From positions 54,674,625-54,738,624 of the forward strand of contig OW388305.1 in NCBI GenBank assembly GCA_936450465.1: 64,000 bases of DNA, given 5' to 3'. The stretch is from Gibbula magus (taxonomy: Eukaryota; Mollusca; Gastropoda; Trochida; Trochidae). Numbering within the stretch: position 1 is the first letter of the stretch; each line of letters starts with the position of its first letter. A program made the translations under genes and the position numbers. The notes below the pieces were generated by a model that saw only the letters and a program-made list of their open reading frames with translations, searched no databases and had not been told where the DNA came from. Below are positions 37,020 to 48,999 of the stretch, piece after piece.

Positions 37020-38300
37020 TTGAAATAGTCATTTGTGTAACCTTCTAATTTCGACCTTAATGAAAGACACAATTTTTAAAACTTTAACCCTCACTCTACC
37101 TTTTAATTCGTCAGCATCTGAAAATAGTATTTTTGCAATGTCACATACTCTGGTTATAACCTTTGACCTTGTGACCTTGACCTTGATGTAGGAACCATTG
37201 TTTGAGAAACTTAACCATGGCCATAATATGTGATTGATCGGTGATAGGCCTTTAATATTTTATCAAAGACTGCCTCATGTCAAATGCAGATCTAGATGAT
37301 AAGATCTATTCTTTCGTAAATTAACATTTCCTTTAAACTGCTTATTTGACAGATAAGGAACCCACGGGTTATTTTGCTCTCAGAGCACTCTTGTTTAGTT
37401 TTCAAGTCAATTTCAGACATAGATTTTCTTCATCGCATGTGATGTCATGTATTTTATGCTAAACTATTTTAACATTTAGTTTTTTATTTACAAATTACAT
37501 TTTTCAGAGAAACAACAGCGTATATAAATGCATAGGTATTGATATTTGCACAGCGCAACCGTGAAACTCAGCTGCTCAAATGTTCCTTACCTTCCCCGAT
37601 CATCGGATAACAACCTGCAAAGAGCCATCAAGGATGTTAATGAACATATCGGTGAATTGCCAAATAGCTATCTCCTTGAAATGTACACATAATTTTCACA
37701 GATTTTTTCAACTTTTACTTTATCCTGTTTTAACCCTCTGGCCATTTTGACAGACTGTATAATATGATTGATAGTGTAACATATACATGTACTCTTACAC
37801 CACCAAAGGTGTTTTTTCTAGACTAAAGTGAGGAAGATGAAGAAAGAGTCACTTGCTAATCAGTGCCAATCTGTGATGAGCTGTGGTCATTGATCGCGTT
37901 GCTGGCTTGACCATTTCTCACGGGGTGCAGCAATAGTGGCACAATCAAGCAAGCGTAACTCTTAATCTCCCACAAATCAAATCACAATGAGGTGGACTGG
38001 AACAGAAAAAATAAAAACCAAAAGCAAATTTAAAGAAAGCCTTTAGCATCTTTATTGTTACAAGTTGTGATCTCTTGGACGATGACATGAACCACGTCAA
38101 ACATAAATGTAAGCACACGTTCACGCGTACCAGCAGCCACTCATTGTACTACGAACAACGTGTACCGTGTTACATTAATGTTCACAAGGCACATGTATAT
38201 TCACAAAGGTTACCAAAGAAGTTACAATTCAGAAATAAATCATAAGAATCACGTGTTGAAGAAATAACGTTCTCGTCAAAAGCATGATTAAACAACACTT
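37020..38300. other. Intergenic, with clustered TGACCTTGA sites
   Basis: Three tightly spaced TGACCTT(GA) motifs lie at 37,164-37,186. Read on the minus strand they are TCAAGGTCA, the monomer site of ERR/FTZ-F1-type nuclear receptors. No gene is recognised in the rest. Confidence 0.45.
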
Positions 38301-38313
38301 CTGCCAGTGTTAA

Positions 38314-38667
38314 AGGGGCAGTAGGACGTTTTTTGCAAAATTTATTTTTTCAAATTTCCCATTTATAATGATAGTTTATGTCATTTAAATTAACTTTAGA
38401 GGGTAAAACATCTTATTACACAAACCAATTATCTATAGTGGTGAAAACTATGTTGCGTACAAAGCAAAAATTGCATGGCGGCCATTTTATTGTGAACACA
38501 ATTTATTATTTTGTATTACAAAAACGATTCCCATGGCTTTACCGAAGCATGTACACTCATTTTCAACTTTATTTTCCGAAGAGAGAAGGATGTTTTACTA
38601 TTGGTGAAATTATTTGTCAAGTACATTTCATCAACTTATTTGAGCGAAAATACGTGCTACTGCCCCT
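38314..38667 (+). mobile_element. TTAA MITE family 1, copy 1
   Basis: 354 bp; ends AGGGGCAGTAGGACG and CGTGCTACTGCCCCT, with TTAA on both sides (38,310-38,313 and 38,668-38,671). Open frames inside it are not conserved among copies. Confidence 0.92.
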
Positions 38668-38679
38668 TTAAATACAGAG

Positions 38680-40131
38680 TCAACGAAAAGCAGTGAATTA
38701 AACAACAAATTAATCAATGATAGTATAAGTTGTATTTCATTAATACTTTAACATAATCTGTCTTTGTTTAGATCTTTACGTCATGGTAAGAACTCAGGTG
38801 ATGAACAATCGACCTGTATATGATGTGTTATATCATCAACGAGAATGCTAGCACATCTTATTCTCAAGATACAATCGTATATCAAATGATATATCAACCG
38901 CTGAACAGATTTTAAAATTTACATCAAACAGTTGAGCTCATATCATTAAATGACAACCGAAAGTGCGGCATGGTTTGTTAATGTACGAGTGTGATGAAAT
39001 CCATAACAAAATACGAAAATATTGAATAAATTAAAACTTATAGGTTATAAAACATCAGATAACCATGTGGAAACTGCACTATGTAAACGAGAAGTTGCCT
39101 GCTCCGCATACGCATCTACAAATAGAAAATAAATATTGAATGGTAAAATGGAATCACGTTTATCCTTTACAGTCTATTAGCATATCATCATGGACATCAA
39201 CAGTTATTTTTGTACCAAAATATATTACTATATAAAATATATCCTTCAAATCTCTCATTTACTCAACATCAGTGTGATACTATTATCACAATCCAATAGC
39301 CGACTCATTCATTACAATATATACATATTTGATTGTAAAACAAACGAAACTGCTCTTTGATACACTATTTACAAATGATTTTATACAAACTGTAAACATT
39401 CTGAAACATCCCTGATTGCCTTGTCCAGTTATAATGTCTACATACTGCTGTATTAAAGGGGTCGCTATACAGCAAGATATACACATTAGATTGCAATCAG
39501 AAACATTTCACAAAGTAACAGAAATACCCACAGTCATTTTAATTTTAAGATGTCATAACCTGTTTCAATTTACATATTGTTTATTACAATTGTTCAACAA
39601 AGGGAATAACAAAAATCCAAATGTTAATAAAACAATGATTCCGACGATTATGGAAACGAAAGTTGTTATATAAATCAAGCATACGATCAGTAACATTTTG
39701 TGTCGTGGAAAAATGTGCTCTTTTTTATCTGTTTTTGATAGAGATGTCCAAATCAAATACTCTATGAATCGTGTCGGAGTCGTGAACTGGTGTGTAGACA
39801 TTTAATAACAAACTAGCAATATAAGAATTCGGCGCCAATGTTTCCAAGTATATTTCATTAATTTTAGTTGACACTTATTGATGCCATTCATGTTGTTGCC
39901 CGACACAGTAAGATTTTTCCGAGGAAAGGATATTATTTTAAACGAATAAAATCCAACTTTGTTTAATCACATGTCTATAATTTCACACACCTATTGACAA
40001 TGGTTAATTTGCCACGCATATTGCCATTCTCATTCTACTGTGATCCATTGTTGAATCAACATAAAATACATCATTAAATTGTTCAAAAAGTTTCCCAAAA
40101 TCAACCCTGGAATATAAGAAAACGCATATTG
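38680..40131. other. Downstream flank and possible 3' UTR of the GPCR gene
   Basis: On the minus strand ATTAAA signals occur at 39,967-39,962 and 39,806-39,801 and AATAAA at 39,585-39,580. Any could end the GPCR transcript. The minus-strand open frame at 39,565-39,801 is hydrophobic, but I cannot support it as a gene. Confidence 0.35.
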
Positions 40132-41232
40132 TTAGTCCGTCAAGGTTGTCTTTGTGGGTGGTTCCTTCAGGTACAGACGCTCTGATGTTGTTGCACTTTC
40201 CTCAAGAGGTTTATGGAACACATTCCTCCGGAGGTACATTTCCAAAAACCTTGTTCTAAATTGCTGGCTCATGATACAATACAAGACAAAGTTGATGGCA
40301 TTATTGAGTAACGCGATGAAGTCCATGAGATCTCCAAGAGGATTGTACACATTCATATAGAAGCCAGGGACAGTGGCACTAAGAAGGATAAGGATGCCCT
40401 GGGGGAACTCCGTGATAAGGAAGAGGATAATCACTACCAGAAGCATCCTGGTTGTTGTCGCCTGTCGCGAGTCCTTCTTGGACTTCTTACCACTGGCCGA
40501 CAATCTCCGTTTTCTTTCTCTACTCTTCACACTCAAGGTATACACCAGCGATCCACTGAATATTATCATCAGCATACATGGAATAAGTTTTGCTGTGACG
40601 GCGTACGTAATCACATTAATGAACACAACACTCTTCGTTTCGTTTGTGGCGAGTTTAAGGTCTTTGATCATGTAAATAGTCGTATTATCTGGAATGACTA
40701 TTCTCTCGATTTCATTGGTAAGGTAGTTTGGGATGAGGACGACTGAGGAGAGGATGTTAACCGTCAGGGCAATGATCTTGACCTGTTTGATCCTCCGTTC
40801 TTTGGCGAGTGGGCCTCTGCTTGTTGACTTCATCTGGGCGAACCTGAACACGGCCAGGGACACACCCAGCCAGTTCGATATCGTGTGGGTAGTGGCAGTT
40901 ATATTGATAAGGAACAGCATATACATAATCCAATGATAGGAGAACTTCTCTGGAGTTTCAGACGGGGAAGCTGGTGGACAGTAGAAGTGTAACGCAAACG
41001 GAATGTAAGGTGCCATGGTTAGGATGTCAGAGACTGCTAGCCATGTCAGTAATATGTTGGTTGGAGTTCGCATGTCACGTCTCGTCAATATTGTGATGTT
41101 GAAAATGTTCGTGAAGACGCCGAATATACACACAACCACGCTGGCGTAACCATGGAAGCCAATGAACCAGGAATGGAACTGAACAATGCCTGGAATGGAA
41201 ATCTCCACTTCCAAGGATGAATTGGCGGCCAT
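40132..41232 (-). CDS. Neuropeptide GPCR, DMSR (myosuppressin/FMRFamide receptor)-like
   Basis: 366 residues, the usual length for a rhodopsin-class receptor, with seven hydrophobic segments at about residues 28-50, 58-80, 101-130, 150-170, 203-231, 262-285 and 299-320. TM1/2 read FGVFTNIFNITILTRRDMRT and LLTWLAVSD (Asp69). The DRY site at the end of TM3 is FRF (129-131). TM6 has TEFPQGIL (274-281) and TM7 has LLNNAINFVLYCIMS (308-322, NPxxY variant). These are hallmarks of the invertebrate DMSR/sex-peptide-receptor group, plasma-membrane receptors for RFamide-type or related peptides. A very basic third loop (237-255) suits G-protein contact. N-glycosylation sites: Asn4, Asn183, Asn197. No Cys is seen in extracellular loop 2, so the usual disulfide seems absent. 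The coding part is one exon. The ATG sits in an acceptable context (CAATATGG), after a candidate intron end at 41,328. The ligand cannot be named. Confidence 0.93.
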   Translation of the reverse strand: MAANSSLEVEISIPGIVQFHSWFIGFHGYASVVVCIFGVFTNIFNITILTRRDMRTPTNILLTWLAVSDILTMAPYIPFALHFYCPPASPSETPEKFSYHWIMYMLFLINITATTHTISNWLGVSLAVFRFAQMKSTSRGPLAKERRIKQVKIIALTVNILSSVVLIPNYLTNEIERIVIPDNTTIYMIKDLKLATNETKSVVFINVITYAVTAKLIPCMLMIIFSGSLVYTLSVKSRERKRRLSASGKKSKKDSRQATTTRMLLVVIILFLITEFPQGILILLSATVPGFYMNVYNPLGDLMDFIALLNNAINFVLYCIMSQQFRTRFLEMYLRRNVFHKPLEESATTSERLYLKEPPTKTTLTD

Positions 41233-41327
41233 ATTGCTTATGTGGTAACTTCTGGAATGGCAAAGAGACGCTCATGTCAAGATGCGTCGGACAGAGGGAT
41301 TCCTTTCGTCATGGAATCTGGAAGCAC
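41233..41327 (-). other. Probable 5' UTR end with 3' splice site
   Basis: On the minus strand the sequence TTGATTTGCAG ends at 41,328, a plausible acceptor 95 bases before the GPCR start codon. There is no in-frame upstream ATG that extends the receptor. This suggests a spliced 5' UTR; the first exon is not identified with certainty. Confidence 0.45.
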
Positions 41328-41344
41328 CTGCAAATCAACAAGAT

Positions 41345-42615
41345 CACACATTTGAACCAATGGTCGTACATGAGGATAGCAGTGAAAAGGACATGAAATA
41401 TAGATAAATTGTAAAGTATCTACAACCGAAAAATACAACCCTACAAAAACTGAACTAAATAGTGTCTTAGCTTTGATTTTATTTATATAAAGAATTAAAC
41501 AATCGTATAAATAAATTCGAAATGTGCTCGAATGAATAAGTTCCAATACCTTTTCTGAATCAATATGAGTATTCACATTTTATCGTATACATGTAAATAA
41601 TGTTAGTTTACATCAACGTGCAACAAACACCTTAATCCTAGGGAGTTTACAGTTGTAGACGGAAAGTTTCATGCAAATATGAATGTCATCGATATTTACT
41701 TTCACATAAAGGCAAGCTGTCTTCGCCATAAACGATGTAAATAGCAGTTATCAGAAACATCAGTTGTGACCGTGTTATTTAAAGATTGACCTCGATACTA
41801 TGCGAACTTCATGGTCGTTTCGCGGTTCAAGCCCTAGGGATAGAGTCGGTAAATTATACCGGCGTATATATCGGAATCACCTGGCTGCTGGTTCATGTGC
41901 CTCGAGCTATAAAATCTTCATTTACGTGTTGCATATACAGCTGCCTCGCGGACTTGTTTTTGTCTTAGATAGTGGTTTGCCTTTCTGCTTTATATGTTGT
42001 GTTTGCCAATGAATGCGAATTGGGATCGAGCAACTGTTGAGATTTCAGTGTCAGAATCATATTTTGGTTATGACTACTGAGATGCCACGTATGGGGTTAA
42101 GCAAGGTTGTTGACTTAATCGTTATGCACGACGTGGAGCAAGACACGACAATAGGACGTTCTTATATTGAGGAATTGTGGGTTATTATTGAACAAGAAAT
42201 ATCATGTCGTTATTAAATATCTAAAAGAAGATATTTATAAGTAAAGAAAGGATATTTGACTTTGAAGTAGGTAGTGTATATTTTCAAGATGAGATGTACC
42301 TGGTGTTCCAGGAGAAATGTCAAATTTCTCTCTGTTATATAAAATATGAACTATGCAAAGACCCGTACATGTAAGTTAAGTTCATTTTATGAGTCGATTA
42401 CTCATATGGTTTGCTTAATCACGATCATATACCTTTTTCATGACGTCATATCATTGAAAGTGTTATCATGGAATGTAACTAAGTGAAAATATGGATCTTA
42501 TCTCATCTGATGCATTCCCTATCATTGCAACTATCACACCTGTTATCACCAGTGAGTGTTTGGTGAGAAATGTTTAGTCATATACATTTCATTTGTCTCA
42601 CATTTACTCTAAGGA
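41345..42615. other. Intergenic or 5' intron of the GPCR gene
   Basis: No other coding sequence recognised. A single TGACGTCA palindrome at 42,441-42,448 is the only exact CRE in the window outside a recognised element. Confidence 0.4.
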
Positions 42616-42623
42616 TATATTAA

Positions 42624-42978
42624 AGGGGCAGTAGCACGTTTTTACGCTGAAATAATTCGATGAAATGTATTTGTAAAATAATGTCACCAATAGTAAAACA
42701 CCCTTCTCTCTACGGAAAATCAAGTTAAAAAATGAGTGTACATGGTTCCGTAAAGCTATCGGAATGGTTTTTGTCATTCAAAATAATAAATTGTGTTCAC
42801 AATAAAATGGCCACCATGCATTTTTTGCATTATAGGCAACATCGCTATTATCACTACGGATAATTGGTTTGTGTAATAAGATGTTTTACCCTCGGAGGTA
42901 AATAAAAATGATATAAACTATCATTATAAATGGGAAATTTGCAAAAATAAAATTTGAAAAAAACGTGCTACTGCCCCT
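42624..42978 (-). mobile_element. TTAA MITE family 1, copy 2 (reversed)
   Basis: 355 bp, with TTAA at 42,620-42,623 and 42,979-42,982. It lies in the opposite orientation to the other four copies. Confidence 0.92.
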
Positions 42979-43402
42979 TTAATGTTGTGTTGATTGTTAC
43001 TTTAATTATTAGGTTACGTTCACATTACCACGGTGCATGCACACTACAATACATAGTTCATCTCCATACGACTAACAAAAGCACTAATCACATAAATCTA
43101 ACGTTCTTTCATATGGGTAATGAGCTGTCATTCCACAAATGTCATTCCGCAAATCGAAGAAATAAGACTATCATAAGCATGAATTATAACCAAACACCTT
43201 CTGCAACAATGTCATACTTGTAGACGTTTGAGCTAACCGTATCACACACGGCACTTGCTTTATACAAACGTTATAAACGTATATTAACTATTATATCATT
43301 ACAATATAACAGTCCCCTTGTCTGCAACATTTCAATTAGCTATGTCACCTCAATTTACAGATGTGAATGCGTCATATTTACTAATGGCATACATGTATAT
43401 AG

Positions 43403-43760
43403 AATACTAAACGATGTCCCGTTTGATAACATGTTTATGAAATGAGTGAATGGATTGGTATTTAAACGAGCGAAAGCGAGTTAAATACCGATGCCATTCA
43501 CGAGTTTAGTATTTTATTTATTACTCAATGATGTAAATAGCGCTGAATCGCAAGAAAATCGTTGTTAGTGACGCTCACAAATAGGTCATCCGCTACTGCA
43601 GTCGCGCGGCTAACATTGTGACGTCAACCAAAAAGGACTATGACGTCACGCGCCGATTATGACGTTATGGCAGCACGCGGTGGTATCACACATGTGTGTA
43701 ACCAACTCATTGTTATCTAATGAGTGATCTCACCACGGTTGAGTAATAAATGACAGTTTC
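43403..43760. mobile_element. CRE-bearing hairpin element
   Basis: The hairpin runs from AATACTAAAC (43,403) to GTTTAGTATT (43,512) with apex CGAGCGAAAGCGAG at 43,467-43,480. It is followed by two TGACGTCA sites (43,619 and 43,641) and a TGAGTAATAAATGA end. It has the same plan as the elements at 17.73 and 31.68 kb. Confidence 0.7.
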
Positions 43761-43764
43761 CGAT

Positions 43765-44515
43765 ATGTTCTGTCCAGTTTTACACGCTTGCGTCATTCCA
43801 TTATGATGGTAAGAGATTGGCGCCACATTCCACACTTGCGTAACTGTCTTAACCAACCTACAGCAATTGATAAATTGTAAACATCAATGTTCCCCTTTTA
43901 GATGCATTGTAATTTAATGCAGAGTCGTCATTTATGACAGATTTTGACAAATGATAAATGCACAGTATCGAAATGAGAAACCAACACCCCCGGATCTTCC
44001 AACAGTTAAGCTATATGTAATTATGTCAACATAACTTTTACATCTATGTGTATCCAATAACAGTTCCACAAATATATGTCCCTAGTGGCAGTCTATACAA
44101 GTGACAGGTGTATTCTCCGGAAGGGCCTCGTGGCCAAAATCACATGAAACACATCCCAGTTATTGACGCACGAGACATTTTAGAATGCCTATGCTGGGGG
44201 GTTTCGTTTCATATATTTGGACAGAAATTTTATGTATTTACAACATGTCTCCTTTATAGGGAATTTAGTATGATATACTGAAATAAGTTAAAGGATTATA
44301 ACGTGAGCAAACTAATATAAAATGGTACTCATCTTTCCGAAAATAAATTGCGAAATAGAACATAAAAGTTGTACAGTATCAAAAGCATTACCGTGTCTCT
44401 GTTTAGTAATCTTCAATTCGTGTCACAATTCTATGACATATCTGTCTATGTATCTAACATAAAGTTAACTTTCTTTTCCTTTCCAATAGCCTCCCTTGTC
44501 AATCTTAAAATTGAA
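43765..44515. other. Intergenic, no gene recognised
   Basis: Nothing supported. Confidence 0.4.
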
Positions 44516-44544
44516 TATCCTGACAACTAGTCGAAAAACGTAAT

Positions 44545-44820
44545 ATAATAAATAATTCATGGTTGCCACAGCCCTGTGACATCCAAACATATGAAAAACC
44601 AATGGACCAAAACCAAACGAAAACAGATACATACGCACTTATGTAACAAATTTACATGAACAAATATCATCCTTCAAGTTAGGGGAAATGAACCATCAAT
44701 AGCATCCTTATTATGTAACACATACATTAACGTTTGTCTGTCCAAAACATCCAAATCCTCACGTACATCTAGATCTATGAAGGCGGCATAAAAGCGATGT
44801 CTTGACTTTCGAAGACAGAC
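44545..44820 (-). pseudogene. LINE RT fragment, minus strand
   Basis: The minus strand reads KSRHRFYAAFIDL and DRQTLMYVLHNKDAIDGSF (about 44,815-44,700), the RT motif A region. After an internal deletion comes SYVWMSQGCGNHE (about 44,595-44,555), a C-terminal block. Both blocks match the LINE at 29.2-30.6 kb. It is dead. Confidence 0.65.
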
Positions 44821-44895
44821 ACAAGGAGTTCAACACAAATATTACATGTATGTCAATAGTTGAATACTCATCTGTCAGTCGATGCAATACTTTAA

Positions 44896-45242
44896 AGGGA
44901 CAGTAGCAGGTTTGTTGCAATTTTATTTCTTAAAATTTCCCATTTATAATGATAGTTTATGTCATTTGTATTTATTTTTAGAGGGTTAAACATCTTATTA
45001 CACAACAATTATCCGTAGTGGTAATAAGGGTGTTGCGTGTAAAGCAAAAATTGCATGTGGCCATTTTAATGTGAACACATTTTATTATTTCGAAATTACA
45101 AAAACTATTCCCATGGCATTACGGAATCATGTACACTAAAAACTTGATTTCCGAAGACAGAAAGGTGTTTTACTTTTGGTGACATTATTTTTCAAATACA
45201 TTTCATTGACTAATTTGAGCGAAAAAACGTGCTACTGTCCCT
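44896..45242 (+). mobile_element. TTAA MITE family 1, copy 3
   Basis: 347 bp; the ends carry one change (AGGGACAGTAGCAGG and CTACTGTCCCT), with TTAA at 44,892-44,895 and 45,243-45,246. The most diverged copy. Confidence 0.9.
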
Positions 45243-45249
45243 TTAAAGT

Positions 45250-45995
45250 AGTTAACCATGACCATGCAAAGAGATGATCATGCAACAGTTTGGCAGATAG
45301 CTTTACGAATTCAGTAAAGGTTATTAAAAAACAATCAGCGGAAGATATGCTACCTTGTCGTTTCACATTTCACACTTATGAGGCGGACAATATTATCTCA
45401 AAAGTAACATCGGGAAAATGGACAATTTCTCTTAAAATTGAACTTAAAATGAACGTTACCTTCTTCATAGTTGCGCCATATATAGTGTTGTGAGATTACC
45501 GGGTCAATATGTGCCATACGTGTTATATCAAATATCGAGCACAACAGCTGCTCGTGTTAATTCGTGACAAATTGCAACTGTGAATAACACACAGGATATA
45601 AATCTGTAGTCGTCGTCATTTAGGGCTTTGTCGACACGTGTCGAGTTCATTTATACAGTCGTTGAAAGTGTCTCATTGTGCATACTCAGGATGATTTAAT
45701 ATATGTTTGTAATGGTCAATAAAAATTGTCAGGGTATTCTACTGTGTATATATATGATTTGTATATGCCCATGTGTATATATTTTATGATATGTACGTAT
45801 GTACATTTTTCAAAAGAAATCCCAGGTGTCTAGCATTACACCCTCATTTCTGGGTATAAATACAGCATAGTGATACACACGTTTTCCCACTAGCAAACGC
45901 ACCCTTCTATCACATAGTTATCCCCTTCTTACGTGTACATGTTTATACCTGACATATTCGTTGTAGTTCCATTTGAAGCATGAATGATAATATTA
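45250..45995. other. Intergenic, no gene recognised
   Basis: Nothing supported. The open frame 45,290-45,493 has no recognisable motif. Confidence 0.35.
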
Positions 45996-46040
45996 TAAAT
46001 AAGTCATGGTTGCCACAGTCCTGTGACATCCAAACATATG
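45996..46040 (-). mobile_element. Tiny LINE C-terminal fragment
   Basis: The minus strand reads [15 protein letters not shown], matching the C-terminal block of the LINEs at 29.4 and 44.57 kb. It is immediately followed by the (TA)n tract. Confidence 0.5.
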
Positions 46041-46041
46041 C

Positions 46042-46151
<110 letters not shown>

Positions 46152-46199
46152 TACATATATATACATGTATATATATATGTATATTTATATATATAAAAT

Positions 46200-48735
46200 G
46201 TCCGCATGCGAAAGACATTCTATCAGTGGGTAGACTAAAATGATTCGAATCGGCACACTATGAATGCTCTGAGATACTTGAATATATTGAATAAGTGCTT
46301 ACCTTCAACATTCCTCCTACAAAGAGTAGTGAGTTTAATTTATGCTCATAGTTCATAAATAAAAGGACTCAAATACAAATAATGTATTAAAAGGTAAATC
46401 AGAGTGTATCAAAGGTTGTTCCTTCTACATGAATAACGCGTTGATAAACATATACATGGGTTGAATGTTGGATGTAACATCTGGCTTTTTTTCGTAATTG
46501 TTAGTTCGGGACACCAGCCGTAATACAGATGTTACACGATGTTCAGTGATTGAATGAGTCCGAATTATTCACTTTCTCATTCACGCTACATTTCTTCGTT
46601 GCAGTATTACATATTATATTTTTAATATCACTCATGCGATAAATTGTAAAATCGCCGTGTTAGGTTTTATTTCTCGATTTCCAATGCTGTGTGTAAGAAT
46701 GTGCCTGTAGAGCTTTACAATGTGAATGGGGTTGTCATGACTAAGTATAGAAGTACCTACCAGTCAGTTAGTTCTAGTGTAAGTTTAGTCTGTCGGCTAC
46801 AGCGAGTTGCATACTGATGACAGAAGACGGCTATGGTTAAAACTGGGTGGAATTCTTATGATTTTATTTTTATGTAACAGTTCGCTTACAATGCAAAAAC
46901 TCATTACTTGATGATGTTTTAAAACATTTCATGACGTGAAAAATCTTCCACAACACCGTTCTATCTTACAGTTCTGGGAAACATTACACTCCTAGGCACT
47001 TGTCGAAACAAAGTTGGTTGCGGCCATTTTGGAAAGCGCCAGCCAACAAGAAACGATCTCGATCACTAGCGAACTTAGTAAAATGAAATATTCTATAAAT
47101 ATGATTGTTAGTCTTCAACAGTCTGATTGATTAGCTATAATGTTCATTGTACCCATGGCTATTATCTTCGTAATGAATCGACTGTCGATGTACCGACATG
47201 AAGTCAAAACGTGCAAGAAGTGGTCCAAATGGGAAAAAAATATTGTCTTTAACTCGACCCTATGCCGGTGAATAATTTTATAAATATCCATGTGAAATTA
47301 TATCACATATCCTTTTGTGAGATTTAATATATCTTTCCAAAATATAATAATTTAATGCCTACTGCAGTAAATCGTGCAAAGTGCAGTGACGCTTATTAAA
47401 CTTACCAGCGTAATTATTTAGTGTAACATTAGTTTGACGATATGAGTTTGATGATATGAGTTTGATGATATTTTACAGTTTATAGTGTAAAATACTTCAT
47501 CATATTTATTTTATTCCTCCTTTTTAAAGAAAAAAATATGTGTTATCTTGATCGTATTTCACATCATGTCAGTCCGACTTATTTCTTTCTAAACGCCTTT
47601 GCATAATCATAATGTATTACATGTACCTCGTACAGACTTAGTTTTTTTCAAACTCATATATCCTTTGATTCTTCTAAAGTTTAAATTCAATTATTTCTAG
47701 AATATCCCTAACTTTATTTCAAAACTTATTAAGAGAATATTTCATAAAAATGAGAATGATTTTCTGATACGCACAATATCATGTCGAAAACTTACATCAC
47801 TCAAGTCTCTTTCTGTAAAACTATTCAGCTGTATTTATATACTTTAGAAATATGCTATATGAATTCTTGTGATAAGAATCTTAGCAAACTGCAGTAAACG
47901 AACTTACTTTGCGAACAACTAATCCAGCAGACAATACAACATGAGAAGTTGGAAACTGTCGGACTTCAATGTGATCGTACATCAGATGACGTAATTCTTA
48001 TATACAAACCTAGTACCTGTCATTGACCTTTTCGCAAATGATTCTTCAAACCTTCTGTGTCTGTCGAGTTGCTGTACACTCCTTACCCACAGATCGAAAC
48101 GCATCTCGACTCTAACCACCTCGTTTCAATGTGGATGTAGATATTTATGAACAATGCATGCATCATATCCTTATATTTATCTCCATGGCGGTCAATTCGA
48201 ACATGGCATCAGTCAATCAGTTGTCAGGCAACAACACATACATTTCTACCAGGACATTTGAGCATTAGCATTGTGATATGAAGGACTAGATGTAAACTTA
48301 TTTGAAGGGAAAACAATGCTTACTCCTTCCTCGATAAGTGGCCAGATTATATTTGATACATCCACCTGTGGACACCATTTGGACATCTTCACAACGAAAA
48401 CGTAAAAATAGCGTATTATATTAAATTTACGTCTTCTATCTGTAAATAAATACATTTGTATACATTATAAATACTTTAAGAATTATCTTTGTGTGAACAC
48501 ACTTTTGCCGTACGTGATGCAGATCAGACTTCATCATTTTGATTAAAATACAAAACAGATACTAAAATAGCGTTTCTAGTCGTGAATTGACTCATATCTT
48601 TTGTGTACACCAAACGATTTTGTTTATAATTTTCCTGCATTTTTGACAAATAATAACCTTATTGAATATACTTATTTATTCATAAAGCAATATCGGTGAT
48701 AGTTCTTTTGAAAAAATAAGTCGCTATTCTAATTA
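46200..48735. other. Intergenic, possible upstream exons of the GPCR gene
   Basis: On the minus strand, GAAG followed by GTAAGC at about 46,302 is a good donor. A YY1-like CCAAAATGGCCGC lies at 47,032-47,018, followed by a GTAAG donor at 46,969. These could be 5' UTR exons of the GPCR but are unproven. No coding sequence recognised. Confidence 0.3.
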
Positions 48736-48739
48736 AGAT

Positions 48740-48845
48740 GCATACGACCCCTATTCAAGGTGGCGCCGTTTGTTGACGTTTAAGTCGGCCGGGACGCTAG
48801 TATATTTTGCAGCCGGATGAAGAAAATAAACAAGCGATGTCGACA
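48740..48845 (+). other. Candidate first exon with CpG-rich promoter-like start
   Basis: A CpG-rich patch GGTGGCGCCGTTTGTTGACG (48,760) is followed by a short leader, ATG at 48,837 in a fair context, and a very strong donor GTAAGTAAGTG at 48,848. This looks like a 5' exon with only a few codons. The most obvious downstream acceptor (CTACTCTTCAG at about 49,398) does not open a long frame, so the gene, if real, is not traced. Confidence 0.3.
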
Positions 48846-48999
48846 TTGTAAGTAAGTGAACACAATTCTTGCAAGCGATTCCAATCAATAAAGCATAATT
48901 AGAATATGAGTGCAACGTGCGAAATAACCGCAACATAGCAAAAACGATGCCTACACATACTGTATGTCCAATCCAACCTATTTTAACCATAGTCGCTCT

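Noticed and set aside
38378..38696. Frames of about 60-100 codons inside TTAA MITE copies (also at 50.6 and 54.0 kb)
   Set aside because: Similar frames come from copied MITE sequence and are broken or shifted between copies.
39565..39801. Small membrane protein downstream of the GPCR
   Set aside because: One hydrophobic stretch in an AT-rich 78-codon frame is easily produced by chance; no motif, and it probably lies in the 3' flank.
42441..42448. Isolated CRE upstream of the GPCR as a promoter element
   Set aside because: A single site, over 1 kb from any supported exon; chance or an unrecognised element is as likely.
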